Shown here: piece by piece, positions 1 to 10,041 of the stretch
Layout: each line of letters begins with the position of its first letter
Numbering within the stretch: position 1 is the stretch's first letter
Assembly: GCF_900096905.1 (NCBI RefSeq)
Contig: NZ_FMYI01000002.1
Span: 186,001-250,000, forward strand
Source: Pelagirhabdus alkalitolerans
Lineage (GTDB): Bacteria > Bacillota > Bacilli > Bacillales > Amphibacillaceae
Direction of reading: 5' to 3'
Length of the DNA stretch: 64,000 nt
The notes under the pieces: model-generated
Databases searched by the model: none
Told to the model about the DNA's origin: nothing
Seen by the model: only the letters and a program-made list of their open reading frames with translations
Program-made: the position numbers and the translations under genes

Positions 1-701
1 AAGTGATAATGGTCGCCGTAAGTGGTATAGGGTTTTACGAATTATTAAAAATGCGTCATATGACACGATTTTATGTCCCAATGTTTTTATCAATGTTTCT
101 GATGTTTACTTTTTTATTACCTAGATTTGCTGCTGTTCTATATTTAGATGATGTAGAACGTCTTTTGCTGATCACACTACTTCTATTAAGTTATACAGTT
201 TTAGTGAAAAACCAGTTTACAATTGAGGATGCTGGATTTATGCTGATAACCGCTACTTATGTAGGAGTAGGGTTTCATTACTTTATTGAAACCCAAATGA
301 TTGGTTTACATTACATTTTCTATGTTATTATTATTATCTTAGCAACGGATACGGGTGCCTATTTTTCTGGTCGACAGTTTGGAAAACATAAACTTTGGCC
401 AGAAATCAGTCCGAATAAAACGATTGAAGGTGCTCTAGGCGGAATTCTTTTAGCAGTTGTTGTAAGTGTAGTCTTTCATCTTTTCTTCCCAGTGCATGAA
501 TCGACATGGGTTGTTGTGATCGCATCACTACTTGCTAGTATGGTTGCCCAAATTGGTGACTTAGTAGAGTCTGCCTACAAGCGGTATTATTCAGTAAAAG
601 ACTCAGGTCGATTGCTGCCGGGTCATGGTGGGATCCTAGATCGGTTTGATAGCTGGCTATTTGTATTTCCATTTTTACATATGATTCAATTCATATCATA
701 A
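1..701 (+). CDS. cdsA: Phosphatidate cytidylyltransferase (CDP-diglyceride synthase), 5'-truncated by window
   Basis: This integral membrane enzyme makes CDP-diacylglycerol from phosphatidate and CTP and feeds phospholipid synthesis (see pgsA at 35195). About 232 residues are visible, with several hydrophobic helices. The CdsA signature lies near visible residues 190–216: SAYKR, then KDSG, then PGHGGILDRFD. The family is usually about 260–270 residues long, so roughly 30 N-terminal residues lie before base 1 and the start codon is not in the window. It is normally followed by dxr in Bacillus, but here rseP follows after about 55 bases. The family call is certain; only the start is missing. 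Confidence 0.95.
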   Translation, partial: VIMVAVSGIGFYELLKMRHMTRFYVPMFLSMFLMFTFLLPRFAAVLYLDDVERLLLITLLLLSYTVLVKNQFTIEDAGFMLITATYVGVGFHYFIETQMIGLHYIFYVIIIILATDTGAYFSGRQFGKHKLWPEISPNKTIEGALGGILLAVVVSVVFHLFFPVHESTWVVVIASLLASMVAQIGDLVESAYKRYYSVKDSGRLLPGHGGILDRFDSWLFVFPFLHMIQFIS

Positions 702-757
702 TGGAGCCTGATCATTTTATTGATCTAGAAATGTCTAATTAAAAGGAGAGAGTGTAT

Positions 758-2014
758 TTGAACACGATAATTGCCTTTATTTTAATGTTTGGGTTACTCG
801 TATTTGTGCATGAATTCGGTCACTTTTTATTCGCTAAAAAGGCTGGAATGCTTGTAAGAGAATTTGCGATCGGGTTTGGCCCCAAAATATTTTCGATAAA
901 AAAATCAGAAACGCTCTATACGATCCGTTTACTTCCTATGGGTGGTTATGTAAGAGTTGCTGGTGAAGATCCTGAAATTATTGATTTAAAACCAGGACAA
1001 CATATTGGGCTAACATTTAATGAACACAACCAAGTAAAACAAATTATTATTAACCATAAAGATAAGCATCCAAATGCAGAAGTCATCGAAGTAGAAGGAT
1101 CGGATTTGGATCACAAATTGTATATTAAAGGAACCCTTTTAGGAGAATCAGATCCACAAACGTTCAAGGTTAGTGAAACGGCTGATTATGTGATGAACGA
1201 AGTCGAAACACAAATCGCACCTTTCAACCGTCAATTTCAAGCGAAGTCAAAATCAAAAAGAGCCATGCAATTATTTGCAGGTCCGTTGATGAATTTTATT
1301 TTGACCGTCGTGTTATTCTTTATATTGGGTGCTTTTGGTGGTATTCCGGTAGAAGAAGCTAAAATAGGAGATGTCCAACCAGGAAGCCCAGCTGAGACAG
1401 CGGGATTTGAAGCGGGGGATGAAATTGTTGAAATAGATGGTCACCCCATACAAGAGTGGTCAGATTTTCAATCCATTGTACGTGAGCACCCTAATCAAGA
1501 GTTGACAATGATTGTTTTACGCAATGGAAGCAGCGAATCAATAAATGTCGTTCCTGCAAGTCAAGAAATTGAAGACATGACGATTGGTCAAATAGGGGTT
1601 ATGCAGTATCTTGAATCCTCATTGACACGCGCAGTGCCTTATAGTTTTGAACAAACATATGAGTGGTCTAAAATGATATTGGTCAATTTAGGTATGCTCG
1701 TAACCGGACAATTCTCAGTTGACATGTTATCAGGTCCAGTTGGGATCTATGATGCAACAGACCAAATTGTTCAGACGGGATTTTGGAATTTTATTCAATG
1801 GACGGCTGCGCTTAGTGTGAATCTTGGAATTATTAACTTATTACCGTTACCAGCACTTGATGGAGGACGTCTTTTGTTTGTCGGTATTGAAGCAGTTAGA
1901 GGTAAACCTCTATCAACAGAAAAAGAGGGGCTTGTTCATTTCATCGGTTTTGCTTTACTTATGCTCTTAATGCTTATTGTCACGTGGAATGATATTCAAC
2001 GTTTATTCTTATAA
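758..2014 (+). CDS. rseP: Site-2 intramembrane metalloprotease RseP/RasP
   Basis: Membrane-embedded zinc protease that cleaves anti-sigma factors and leftover signal peptides within the bilayer (RasP in B. subtilis). The zinc motif HEFGH sits in the first helix, around residues 18–22. A PDZ domain lies near residues 195–275, and the second zinc-ligand motif (ALDGG) near residue 365. The C-terminus (TWNDIQRLFL) matches RasP. The start is ambiguous. GTG at 752 aligns with the start I recall for B. subtilis RasP, but it is only 3 bases from the GGAG. TTG at 758 has a 9-base spacing and is preferred here. Confidence 0.95.
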   Translation: MNTIIAFILMFGLLVFVHEFGHFLFAKKAGMLVREFAIGFGPKIFSIKKSETLYTIRLLPMGGYVRVAGEDPEIIDLKPGQHIGLTFNEHNQVKQIIINHKDKHPNAEVIEVEGSDLDHKLYIKGTLLGESDPQTFKVSETADYVMNEVETQIAPFNRQFQAKSKSKRAMQLFAGPLMNFILTVVLFFILGAFGGIPVEEAKIGDVQPGSPAETAGFEAGDEIVEIDGHPIQEWSDFQSIVREHPNQELTMIVLRNGSSESINVVPASQEIEDMTIGQIGVMQYLESSLTRAVPYSFEQTYEWSKMILVNLGMLVTGQFSVDMLSGPVGIYDATDQIVQTGFWNFIQWTAALSVNLGIINLLPLPALDGGRLLFVGIEAVRGKPLSTEKEGLVHFIGFALLMLLMLIVTWNDIQRLFL

Positions 2015-2041
2015 AATTACTCATTAAAGGTGGTTAGGTTT

Positions 2042-3745
2042 ATGAAACAAAGTAAAATGTTAATTCCTACATTAAAAGAAACACCAGCGGATGCTGATAC
2101 ATTAAGTCATCAATGGCTAATGCGTGCTGGATTTATTCGACAGAACTTCTCAGGCGTATATAGTTATTTACCATTAGGTAAGCGTGTACTTGATAAAATT
2201 GAGCGCATTATCCGTGAAGAAATGGATGCGATTGGAGCAAATGAACTCTTAATGCCAGCGATGCAATCAGCTGATTTATGGAAAGAATCGGGTCGTTGGG
2301 ATAAAATGGGAGCTGAACTAATGCGGCTTCATGACCGTCATGAACGTGAATTTGTTCTTGGGCCGACCCATGAAGAAGTTGTCACTAGTATGATTCGTGA
2401 TGAAGTGAAAAGTTATAAAAAACTACCATTAACCCTTTATCAGATTCAGACAAAGTTTCGTGATGAACGGCGTCCTAGGTTCGGATTATTAAGAGGCAGA
2501 GAGTTTATTATGAAGGATGCATACTCATTCCATGATTCAGATGAAAGCTTGGATACGTATTATGAAGAAATGTATGATGCATACAGCAGAATTTTCACGC
2601 GTTTAGGTCTTAATTTCAGAGCTGTTATAGCAGATTCAGGTGCAATGGGTGGAAAGGATACTCACGAATTTATGGCATTATCAGAAATTGGTGAAGATAC
2701 CATTGCATTTTCGTCAGTTTCAGATTATGCAGCTAACATTGAAATGGCAAAAGTGCCTGATTACTATCAATCACCAAATGAAGAACCAAAACCACTTGAA
2801 AAAGTAGCAACACCTAATCAGCGTACAATGGAAGAGGTAGCGAATTACTTAGATCATGATTTAGATCAAGGTTTAAAATCACTTCTATTCAATGTTGATG
2901 AAGAATTCGTTTTGACGGTGACCAGAGGCGATCATGAAGTAAATGAGATTAAGCTTAAGCACCATTTAAACGCAGATGAGGTTACTTTGGCGACTGAGGA
3001 TCAAACACAAGACGTATTAGGTGCTTATTTTGGTTCGATTGGTCCTATTGGGGTTAAAAATGACGTTAAGATCATTGGTGATTTTGCGGTGCGAGCTGTA
3101 TCTAATGCAACATGTGGAGCGAATGAAGATGGGTATCATTTCATCAATGTAAATCCATCCCGAGATTTCGCAGAAATAGAATTTGCAGATATTCGGTTCA
3201 TTAAAGAAGGGGATCCTTCACCGGACGGTCAAGGTGTCATCCAATTTGCAGAAGGCATTGAGATAGGACAAGTCTTTAAGCTCGGTCAATTTTATGCAGA
3301 TAAATTAGGCGCTTCGATCTTAAACGATCAAGGTAAGGCTCAAACAGTCACGATGGGCTGTTATGGAATTGGTGTAACGAGAACGATGGCGGCCATCGTT
3401 GAACAATTCAATGATGATCGAGGTATCACATGGCCAACACAAGTAGCACCTTACCAAGTTCATCTTCTTGTTATTAATAGTAAAAATGAAGAACAACGTA
3501 CTCTAGGTGACAAACTCTATCAACAACTTCTAGAAGAAGGTTTTGAAGTGTTGTATGATGATCGTAAAGAACGAGCAGGAGTTAAGTTTGCTGATAGTGA
3601 TCTTATCGGTATTCCGAACCGTATTACGGTCGGTAAGAAAGCGTCAGATGGGATTGTTGAATATAAAGACAGACAGACAAATGATCAATCTGAGCTCCAT
3701 GAGTCAGATATTAATGCATTTTTAAAATCACGAATGGATAGATAG
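2042..3745 (+). CDS. proS: Prolyl-tRNA synthetase (bacterial type with editing insertion)
   Basis: Class II aminoacyl-tRNA synthetase that charges tRNA-Pro and edits mischarged alanyl-tRNA-Pro. At about 567 residues it has the usual bacterial architecture: catalytic core with class II motifs (SGVYSYLPLG, FRDERRPRFGLLRGREF), an editing insertion at roughly residues 225–405, and a C-terminal anticodon-binding domain. ATG 2042 was chosen because an AAAGGTGG ribosome-binding site ends 8 bases upstream and the protein then starts like its B. subtilis homologue (MKQSKMLIPTL). An upstream in-frame GTG at 2030 lies inside that site. The gene is cotranscribed with rseP (28-base gap) and followed by a hairpin. 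Confidence 0.97.
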   Translation: MKQSKMLIPTLKETPADADTLSHQWLMRAGFIRQNFSGVYSYLPLGKRVLDKIERIIREEMDAIGANELLMPAMQSADLWKESGRWDKMGAELMRLHDRHEREFVLGPTHEEVVTSMIRDEVKSYKKLPLTLYQIQTKFRDERRPRFGLLRGREFIMKDAYSFHDSDESLDTYYEEMYDAYSRIFTRLGLNFRAVIADSGAMGGKDTHEFMALSEIGEDTIAFSSVSDYAANIEMAKVPDYYQSPNEEPKPLEKVATPNQRTMEEVANYLDHDLDQGLKSLLFNVDEEFVLTVTRGDHEVNEIKLKHHLNADEVTLATEDQTQDVLGAYFGSIGPIGVKNDVKIIGDFAVRAVSNATCGANEDGYHFINVNPSRDFAEIEFADIRFIKEGDPSPDGQGVIQFAEGIEIGQVFKLGQFYADKLGASILNDQGKAQTVTMGCYGIGVTRTMAAIVEQFNDDRGITWPTQVAPYQVHLLVINSKNEEQRTLGDKLYQQLLEEGFEVLYDDRKERAGVKFADSDLIGIPNRITVGKKASDGIVEYKDRQTNDQSELHESDINAFLKSRMDR

Positions 3746-3767
3746 AGCTACTTTAGTTTAAGACACA

Positions 3768-3800
3768 AAAAACCCTTGTCGTATTTTTGGCAAGGGTTTT
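3768..3800 (+). terminator. Hairpin terminator after proS
   Basis: AAAACCCTTG pairs with CAAGGGTTTT around a 12-base loop. The downstream T-run is only the end of the stem, so termination may be partial with read-through into polC. The CCCTTGTC/GGCAAGGG core recurs at 8271 and, in variant form, at 13314. Confidence 0.7.
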
Positions 3801-3837
3801 GCCACTCTATTTGATTAACAGATTTGGAGGAGGAACA

Positions 3838-6800
3838 ATGAGTTTATCCAATCATGAAAAAATGCAATTGCTATTACAACAAATTAATTTAGACGAGAGC
3901 GACCAACACACTTATTTTGCGCAAGCACAATTAAAAAAATTAATTGTAGATCAAGCCAATAAAAGTTGGCATTTTATCTTTTTTATCCCTAAAGTATTAC
4001 CTTTTCAAATCTTTCGTTTGTTCCGTTTGAAATTACAAGAAACGTTTAAAGAGATTGCATCTGTTACATTATCGATTGAATATGAAGATGCAGCAACTGA
4101 TGCAGAAAATATGTGTGGTTATTGGAATGATTTTATTCATATCGTCACAGACTTATCACCTGCTTATGCTGATCTTTTGAAAAACCAAGCACCTAAAGCG
4201 GATCAGCAAAAAATTGTTTTGACTGCAAGAAACCAAACAGAGGCAACGGTAATAAAAAACCGTTTATCTGATCGATTTAAGCGTTATTGCGTAAATATAG
4301 GCATTCCTGCATGGCCACTGGAAGTTAATGTTGAATCAATAGAAGAGGATGTTACAAAGTTTAAAGAACAAAAGGCATTAGAAGATCAAATGCTTGTTAA
4401 AAAGGCAATTGAAGATAAAGAACAACAAACTTCTCAATCAAAAGAGAAAGCAGAAAAAGGGCCATTGATGATTGGTTACCCCATTAAAGAATCGCCTATT
4501 GCGATGAAAGAAGTCGTTGACGAGGAAAAACGAGTAATTCTACAAGGGTATGTTTTCGATTGTGAAGTGAGAGAATTAAGATCAGGTCGTCATCTTCTGA
4601 TGATTAAAGTGACCGATTATACTGATTCATTCTCATTAAAAATGTTTTCGCGTGGAGAAGAAGACCAAGAAAAGTTTAAAGACGTAAAGACGGGTATGTG
4701 GATTAAAGCTAGAGGTGCAATTCAAACAGATACGTTCGCTAATGAATTAACGATGATGTTGAAAGATATTAATGAAATTAAGCCAACCATTAAAAAAGAC
4801 CTCGCAGAAGCTGGTCAGAAACGTGTTGAATTACATGCTCATACGAACATGAGTCAGATGGATGCGGTTGTTTCACCTAGTAAACTTGTGGAACAGGCAG
4901 CCAATTGGGGTCATGAGGCAATGGCTATTACGGATCACGCTGTAGCGCAATCATTCCCAGAAGCACATGCAGCGGGTGAGAAGCATAACGTCAAAATGCT
5001 TTATGGGGTTGAAATTAACTTAGTTGATGACGGTGTTCCTATCGCTTATAACGAACAGGATATTCAACTAGAAGATGCCTCTTATGTTGTGTTTGATGTT
5101 GAAACGACAGGTCTTTCAGCTGTTTATGACACAATTATAGAGCTCGCCGCTGTTCGAGTTAAAGATGGTGAAATCATTGAGCGATTTGAACGCTTCAGTA
5201 ATCCACACGCACCTCTTTCTCAAACGATTATTGACTTAACGGGAATTACAGATGACATGTTAAAAGATGCCCCAGAAGTGTCTGAGGTACTAACTGAGTT
5301 TAAAGAATGGATTCAGGACGACATATTAGTTGCTCATAATGCAAGTTTTGATATGGGCTTTATTAATCAAGGTTTCGAACAACATGGGATTGAAAAGGCA
5401 AGCAACCCAGTTATTGATACACTTGAATTAGGTCGATTTATATTACCACAACTAAAAAGTCACCGCTTAAATGTATTATGTAAACATTATAATATTGAAT
5501 TAACTCAACACCACCGTGCAATTTATGATACGGAAGCTACAGCCTATTTAATGACAAAACTCATTAAAGAATCTAAGGAAAAAGGCATCGAAAATCATAA
5601 TCAATTCAATCAGCACATGGGAGAAGGAAATGCCTATCAACGAGGGCGTCCCCACCATGCGACACTGTTAGCTCAAACGCAAGAGGGATTGAAGAACTTA
5701 TTTAAAATCATTTCTCTTTCACACATTGATTATTTTTACCGAGTTCCACGTGTACCAAGGTCTAAACTTGTGAGCCACCGTGAAGGAATTATCGTAGGTT
5801 CTGGGTGTGATAAGGGTGAAGTCTTTGAAACGATGATGCAAAAATCAGCGGATGAAGCATTAAAAGTGGCTCAATTTTACGATTATATCGAAGTTCAACC
5901 ACCTGCTAATTATTATCCTTTGATTGAGCGAGAATTGGTTCAAAATGAAGCGCAGCTACTCGATATTATTAAAAATATAGTCGAGTTAGCCGATCAATTA
6001 AACAAACCTTGTGTCGCAACGGGTAATGTTCATTACTTAGAAGAACAAGACAAAATTTATCGAGAAATTTTATTGAAATCTCAAAGTGGTAATCCACTTA
6101 GCCGTCAACCATTGCCTGATGTTCCATTTAGAACAACAGATGAGATGTTAAAAGCCTTTGATTTCTTATCGGATGACAAAGCTTTTGAGATTGTAGTTAC
6201 CAACACTCAAAAAATAGCTGAACAAATAGACGATGTCACACCTGTAAGAGAAGACTTATATACGCCAAACATTGAAGGAGCGGATCAAGAAATTAGAGAT
6301 ATGAGTTATGAATTCGCTCATAACTTATATGGGGATGAATTGCCTTCTTTAGTAGTGGAACGAATGGAAAAAGAGTTAAAGAGTATTATTGATAATGGGT
6401 TTGCCGTTATATATTTAATCAGTCAAAAGTTAGTTAAGAAGTCATTGGATGACGGTTATCTTGTTGGGTCACGTGGTTCGGTTGGTTCTTCACTCATTGC
6501 GACATTTACAGAAATTACAGAAGTGAATCCACTACCACCGCATTATGTTTGTCCTAAATGCCGAAATCATGAATTTTTCACAGATGGCGAAGTCGGAAGT
6601 GGTTTTGACTTACCGGATAAACCATGCCCAGAGTGTGGAACAGAGTATCACAAAGACGGTCAAGACATACCGTTTGAGACTTTCTTAGGTTTTAAAGGTG
6701 ATAAAGTACCTGATATTGATTTAAACTTCTCTGGTGCCTATCAACCTGTTGCACACAATTATACAAAAGTGTTATTCGGTGAAGATAAAGTCTATCGTGC

Positions 6801-8130
6801 AGGAACCATTGGAACCGTTGCAGAAAAGACGGCGTTTGGCTATGTGAAAGGTTATGCCAATGACCACGAATTATATTATAAAAATGCAGAAATCGAACGT
6901 TTAGTTCAAGGTTGCACTGGAGTGAAAAGAACAACAGGTCAGCACCCTGGAGGTATTATTGTAGTACCAGATGATATGGATATTTATGATTTTACCCCTA
7001 TACAATATCCAGCAGATGATCGATCATCTGAATGGTTAACAACACATTTTGATTTCCACTCCATCCATGATAATTTACTAAAGCTTGATATATTAGGACA
7101 TGATGATCCCACAATGATTCGCATGTTACAAGATTTAAGTGGTATCGATCCAGCAACGATTCCGACAGATGATAAGGAAGTTATGAAAATTTTCTCCTCA
7201 CCTGAAGTACTCGGTGTGAAATCAGATCAGATCCTTTGTGAAACAGGAACACTTGGCGTACCTGAATTTGGGACACGTTTTGTGCGTCAAATGTTAGAAG
7301 ATACAAACCCTAACACGTTTGCAGAACTCGTGATTATTTCTGGGTTATCACACGGGACGGACGTATGGCTAGGAAATGCACAGGAACTAATTAATCAAGG
7401 TATATGTGAAATTGGTGATGTTATTGGATGTCGTGATGACATTATGGTGTATTTGATGCATAGAGGGTTAGATCATTCATTAGCCTTTCAGATTATGGAG
7501 TTTGTACGTAAAGGGAAAGGTTTAAAAGATGAATGGATTGTAGAGATGAAGAAACACGATGTACCTGATTGGTATATTGAATCATGTAAAAAAATTAAGT
7601 ATATGTTCCCGAAAGCGCATGCGGCTGCGTATGTTCTTATGGCGATTCGTATCGCCTATTTCAAAGTCCATCATCCTATTTTATTCTACGCTGCTTATTT
7701 CACAGTTCGAGCGAGCGATTTTGAAATCGATACAATGATTAAGGGTTCAAATACGATTCGAAAACGTGTAGAAGATATTTATCAAAAAGGCAATGATGTA
7801 ACGCCTAAAGAGAAAAGTTTAGTTGTTGTTCTAGAGCTAGCGCTAGAAATGAATGAACGTGGATTTTCATTTGGTAAAGTTGATCTGTATCAGTCAAGTG
7901 CCACTGACTTTTTAGTTAAAGATCAACAACTAATTCCACCGTTTAATGCGATTGATGGTCTTGGAACAAATGCTGCGTTAAATATTGTTAAAGCACGTGA
8001 ACAAGGTGAGTTCTTGTCAAAAGAAGACTTGCGTGAGAGAAGCCGTATTTCAAAAACAGTTTTAGAATTACTTGACCAACATGGCTGCCTAGAAGGTATG
8101 GAAGAAAAGAATCAATTATCGCTGTTTTAG
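3838..8130 (+). CDS. polC: DNA polymerase III alpha subunit, Gram-positive PolC type
   Basis: Replicative DNA polymerase with built-in 3'-5' proofreading. It has about 1430 residues (B. subtilis PolC 1437). Order of domains: N-terminal region, OB-fold (about 220–320), PHP domain beginning ELHAHTNMSQMDAV near residue 330 and split by a DEDDh exonuclease (DVETTG near 420, HNASFD, HRAIYDTEAT), a zinc finger with paired CPKC and CPEC motifs near 905–945, and the polymerase palm with catalytic PDIDLNFSG near 958. ATG 3838 follows GGAGGAGG. Earlier in-frame codons overlap the proS hairpin and are unlikely. It is the last gene of the cdsA-to-polC run. Confidence 0.98.
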   Translation: MSLSNHEKMQLLLQQINLDESDQHTYFAQAQLKKLIVDQANKSWHFIFFIPKVLPFQIFRLFRLKLQETFKEIASVTLSIEYEDAATDAENMCGYWNDFIHIVTDLSPAYADLLKNQAPKADQQKIVLTARNQTEATVIKNRLSDRFKRYCVNIGIPAWPLEVNVESIEEDVTKFKEQKALEDQMLVKKAIEDKEQQTSQSKEKAEKGPLMIGYPIKESPIAMKEVVDEEKRVILQGYVFDCEVRELRSGRHLLMIKVTDYTDSFSLKMFSRGEEDQEKFKDVKTGMWIKARGAIQTDTFANELTMMLKDINEIKPTIKKDLAEAGQKRVELHAHTNMSQMDAVVSPSKLVEQAANWGHEAMAITDHAVAQSFPEAHAAGEKHNVKMLYGVEINLVDDGVPIAYNEQDIQLEDASYVVFDVETTGLSAVYDTIIELAAVRVKDGEIIERFERFSNPHAPLSQTIIDLTGITDDMLKDAPEVSEVLTEFKEWIQDDILVAHNASFDMGFINQGFEQHGIEKASNPVIDTLELGRFILPQLKSHRLNVLCKHYNIELTQHHRAIYDTEATAYLMTKLIKESKEKGIENHNQFNQHMGEGNAYQRGRPHHATLLAQTQEGLKNLFKIISLSHIDYFYRVPRVPRSKLVSHREGIIVGSGCDKGEVFETMMQKSADEALKVAQFYDYIEVQPPANYYPLIERELVQNEAQLLDIIKNIVELADQLNKPCVATGNVHYLEEQDKIYREILLKSQSGNPLSRQPLPDVPFRTTDEMLKAFDFLSDDKAFEIVVTNTQKIAEQIDDVTPVREDLYTPNIEGADQEIRDMSYEFAHNLYGDELPSLVVERMEKELKSIIDNGFAVIYLISQKLVKKSLDDGYLVGSRGSVGSSLIATFTEITEVNPLPPHYVCPKCRNHEFFTDGEVGSGFDLPDKPCPECGTEYHKDGQDIPFETFLGFKGDKVPDIDLNFSGAYQPVAHNYTKVLFGEDKVYRAGTIGTVAEKTAFGYVKGYANDHELYYKNAEIERLVQGCTGVKRTTGQHPGGIIVVPDDMDIYDFTPIQYPADDRSSEWLTTHFDFHSIHDNLLKLDILGHDDPTMIRMLQDLSGIDPATIPTDDKEVMKIFSSPEVLGVKSDQILCETGTLGVPEFGTRFVRQMLEDTNPNTFAELVIISGLSHGTDVWLGNAQELINQGICEIGDVIGCRDDIMVYLMHRGLDHSLAFQIMEFVRKGKGLKDEWIVEMKKHDVPDWYIESCKKIKYMFPKAHAAAYVLMAIRIAYFKVHHPILFYAAYFTVRASDFEIDTMIKGSNTIRKRVEDIYQKGNDVTPKEKSLVVVLELALEMNERGFSFGKVDLYQSSATDFLVKDQQLIPPFNAIDGLGTNAALNIVKAREQGEFLSKEDLRERSRISKTVLELLDQHGCLEGMEEKNQLSLF

Positions 8131-8207
8131 TCTTCTGTTTAGGAACTTGTTTTATCAAGAACTTTATGCTACAATTGATGTAGCTTTAATTGGACGTGTA
8201 CACTAAG

Positions 8208-8236
8208 AGAGTGGGTATTTACCCACTCTTTCTTTA
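8208..8236 (+). terminator. Rho-independent terminator after polC
   Basis: AGAGTGGGT pairs perfectly with ACCCACTCT around an ATTT loop and is followed by TTTCTTT. It closes the polC transcript. Confidence 0.85.
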
Positions 8237-8270
8237 CAGGTCAACGAATTTGTATCCTGATGGTGATGAT

Positions 8271-8291
8271 CCCTTGTCAATATGGCAAGGG
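8271..8291 (+). terminator. Second hairpin between polC and rimP
   Basis: CCCTTGTC pairs with GGCAAGGG (one G·U) around AATAT. There is no good T-run, so it may be a leader structure for rimP or a decayed terminator. The core is nearly the same as in the hairpin after proS. Confidence 0.45.
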
Positions 8292-8417
8292 ATTTATCAT
8301 TGCCCATATTATTAAATCATTAAATTTATAATGAAAACAAACTCAAAAACGTAAACTATTAAGGTGATCCAACAGAACTCAATTATGAAAAATGAAAAAG
8401 TACGAGGAGGCGATTCG

Positions 8418-8894
8418 ATGAGTTCAAACGTAATTGAAGAAACAGAAAAACTGGTTAAACCCATATTAGACTCTATGGAATTGGAGCTAGTTGAAACTGA
8501 ATTCAAAAAAGAAGGAAAAGATTGGTTTTTAAGAGTTTTTATTGATAAGCCTGGTGGAGTCGATATTGAAGAATGTGGACGAGTATCTGAACAGTTAAGC
8601 GAAGCATTAGACAGTCTTGATCCAATTGATGTGGCGTACTATTTAGAAGTGTCATCTCCTGGTGCTGAACGCCCATTAAAAAAATTAAAAGACGTTAAAA
8701 ATCATATCGGTCATCAAGTTCATGTTAAATTATATGAGCCATTGGATGGTCAAAAGGAATATGAAGGGGAATTAATAACCGTCGACGAAGAAGATGTCGT
8801 TGTTATTGAAATAAAAGAGAAAGCTAAAAAGAAACAGATCGAGATACCGTTTAAAAAAATTGCAAAAGCTCGATTAGCGGTGTCATTTAATTAA
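8418..8894 (+). CDS. rimP: Ribosome maturation factor RimP
   Basis: Assembly factor for the 30S subunit, first gene of the conserved rimP-nusA-ylxR-ylxQ-infB operon. It has about 158 residues, as usual. The N-terminal alpha/beta domain carries the family motif SSPGAERPL near residues 75–83 and the C-terminal part is an SH3-like barrel. ATG 8418 is preferred because GAGGAGG ends 7 bases upstream and the protein then starts as in relatives. An in-frame ATG at 8364 lacks a ribosome-binding site. It is separated from nusA by 13 bases. Confidence 0.95.
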   Translation: MSSNVIEETEKLVKPILDSMELELVETEFKKEGKDWFLRVFIDKPGGVDIEECGRVSEQLSEALDSLDPIDVAYYLEVSSPGAERPLKKLKDVKNHIGHQVHVKLYEPLDGQKEYEGELITVDEEDVVVIEIKEKAKKKQIEIPFKKIAKARLAVSFN

Positions 8895-8907
8895 AGGAGG
8901 AACCATT

Positions 8908-10026
8908 GTGAGTAAGGAACTTTTTAGTGCCATTCAACATCTTGGCGAGGAAAAAGGAATCGATAAGGATGTATTAATTGAAGCATTAGAAGCGGCTTTG
9001 ATTTCAGCTTATAAGAAAAACTTTAAATCCGCATCAAATGTTCGTGTTGACCTAAATGAAGAATCAGGAACAATGAAAGTATTATCGCGTAAAGATGTTG
9101 TTGAAGAAGTCGAAGATTCAGAGCAACAAGTAAGTGTTGATGAAGCAAAAGCGATTGATCCATCTTATGAAGAAGGGGACGTTATTGAAGTTGAAGTAAC
9201 GCCTCGTGATTTTGGTCGTATAGCTGCACAAGCGGCAAAGCAAGTTGTGACACAACGTGTAAGAGAAGCCGAAAGAGGTGTCATTTACAACGAATACATT
9301 GATCGTGAAGAAGATATCATGAATGGTATTATTCAGCGTGTTGATCATCGCTTTGTCTATGTTAACCTAGGTAAGGTAGAAGCTAAATTATCAGAACCAG
9401 AACAAATGCCAACTGATAATTATCGTGTTCATGATCGAATTAAAGTGTATGTGACAAAAGTTGAAAATACAAACAAGGGCCCGCAAGTGTATGTTTCACG
9501 TTCACATCCAGGACTTTTAAAACGATTATTTGAAACGGAAGTGCCTGAAATTTTCGATGGTACGGTTGATATTGTTTCTGTTGCCAGAGAAGCGGGGGAT
9601 CGCTCTAAAATTTCAGTACATGCAGACGATCCTGAAATCGATCCAGTAGGTTCTTGCGTCGGTCAAAAAGGACAACGTGTTCAAACAATAGTGGATGAAT
9701 TAAAAGGTGAAAAATTAGACATCGTGCAGTATTCAGATGACCCTGTTAAGTATGTTTCAAATGCCTTAAGTCCTTCAAAGGTAACTAAAGTTCTAGTTAA
9801 TGAAGAAGATAAAGCGACAACAGTGATTGTTCCGAATGATCAACTGTCATTAGCAATTGGTAAACGCGGTCAAAACGCTAGACTCGCTGCAAAATTAACG
9901 GGTTGGAAAATCGATATAAAAAGTGAATCTGAAGCAACTGAATCAAATCTTCTATCCGATGAAGCGATAGAAGAGCAAGAAGTGAACGAACCATTATTTG
10001 ATGAATCACATGATTTGTTTGATTAA
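8908..10026 (+). CDS. nusA: Transcription termination/antitermination factor NusA
   Basis: RNA polymerase-binding factor controlling pausing, termination and antitermination. At 372 residues it is the short Firmicute form without C-terminal acidic repeats. Order: N-terminal RNAP-binding domain (1–125), S1 domain (about 135–200), KH1 and KH2 (about 225–345, with VGSCVGQKGQR and LAIGKRGQNARLA). It starts with GTG after AAAGGAGG. The acidic tail ends EESHDLFD-like. The next gene, ylxR, follows after 15 bases. Confidence 0.97.
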   Translation: MSKELFSAIQHLGEEKGIDKDVLIEALEAALISAYKKNFKSASNVRVDLNEESGTMKVLSRKDVVEEVEDSEQQVSVDEAKAIDPSYEEGDVIEVEVTPRDFGRIAAQAAKQVVTQRVREAERGVIYNEYIDREEDIMNGIIQRVDHRFVYVNLGKVEAKLSEPEQMPTDNYRVHDRIKVYVTKVENTNKGPQVYVSRSHPGLLKRLFETEVPEIFDGTVDIVSVAREAGDRSKISVHADDPEIDPVGSCVGQKGQRVQTIVDELKGEKLDIVQYSDDPVKYVSNALSPSKVTKVLVNEEDKATTVIVPNDQLSLAIGKRGQNARLAAKLTGWKIDIKSESEATESNLLSDEAIEEQEVNEPLFDESHDLFD

Positions 10027-10041
10027 GGAGGGCTCTTCTTA

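Noticed and set aside
3746..3837. T-box or other riboswitch near proS/polC
   Set aside because: No specifier loop or T-box sequence seen; only a simple hairpin.
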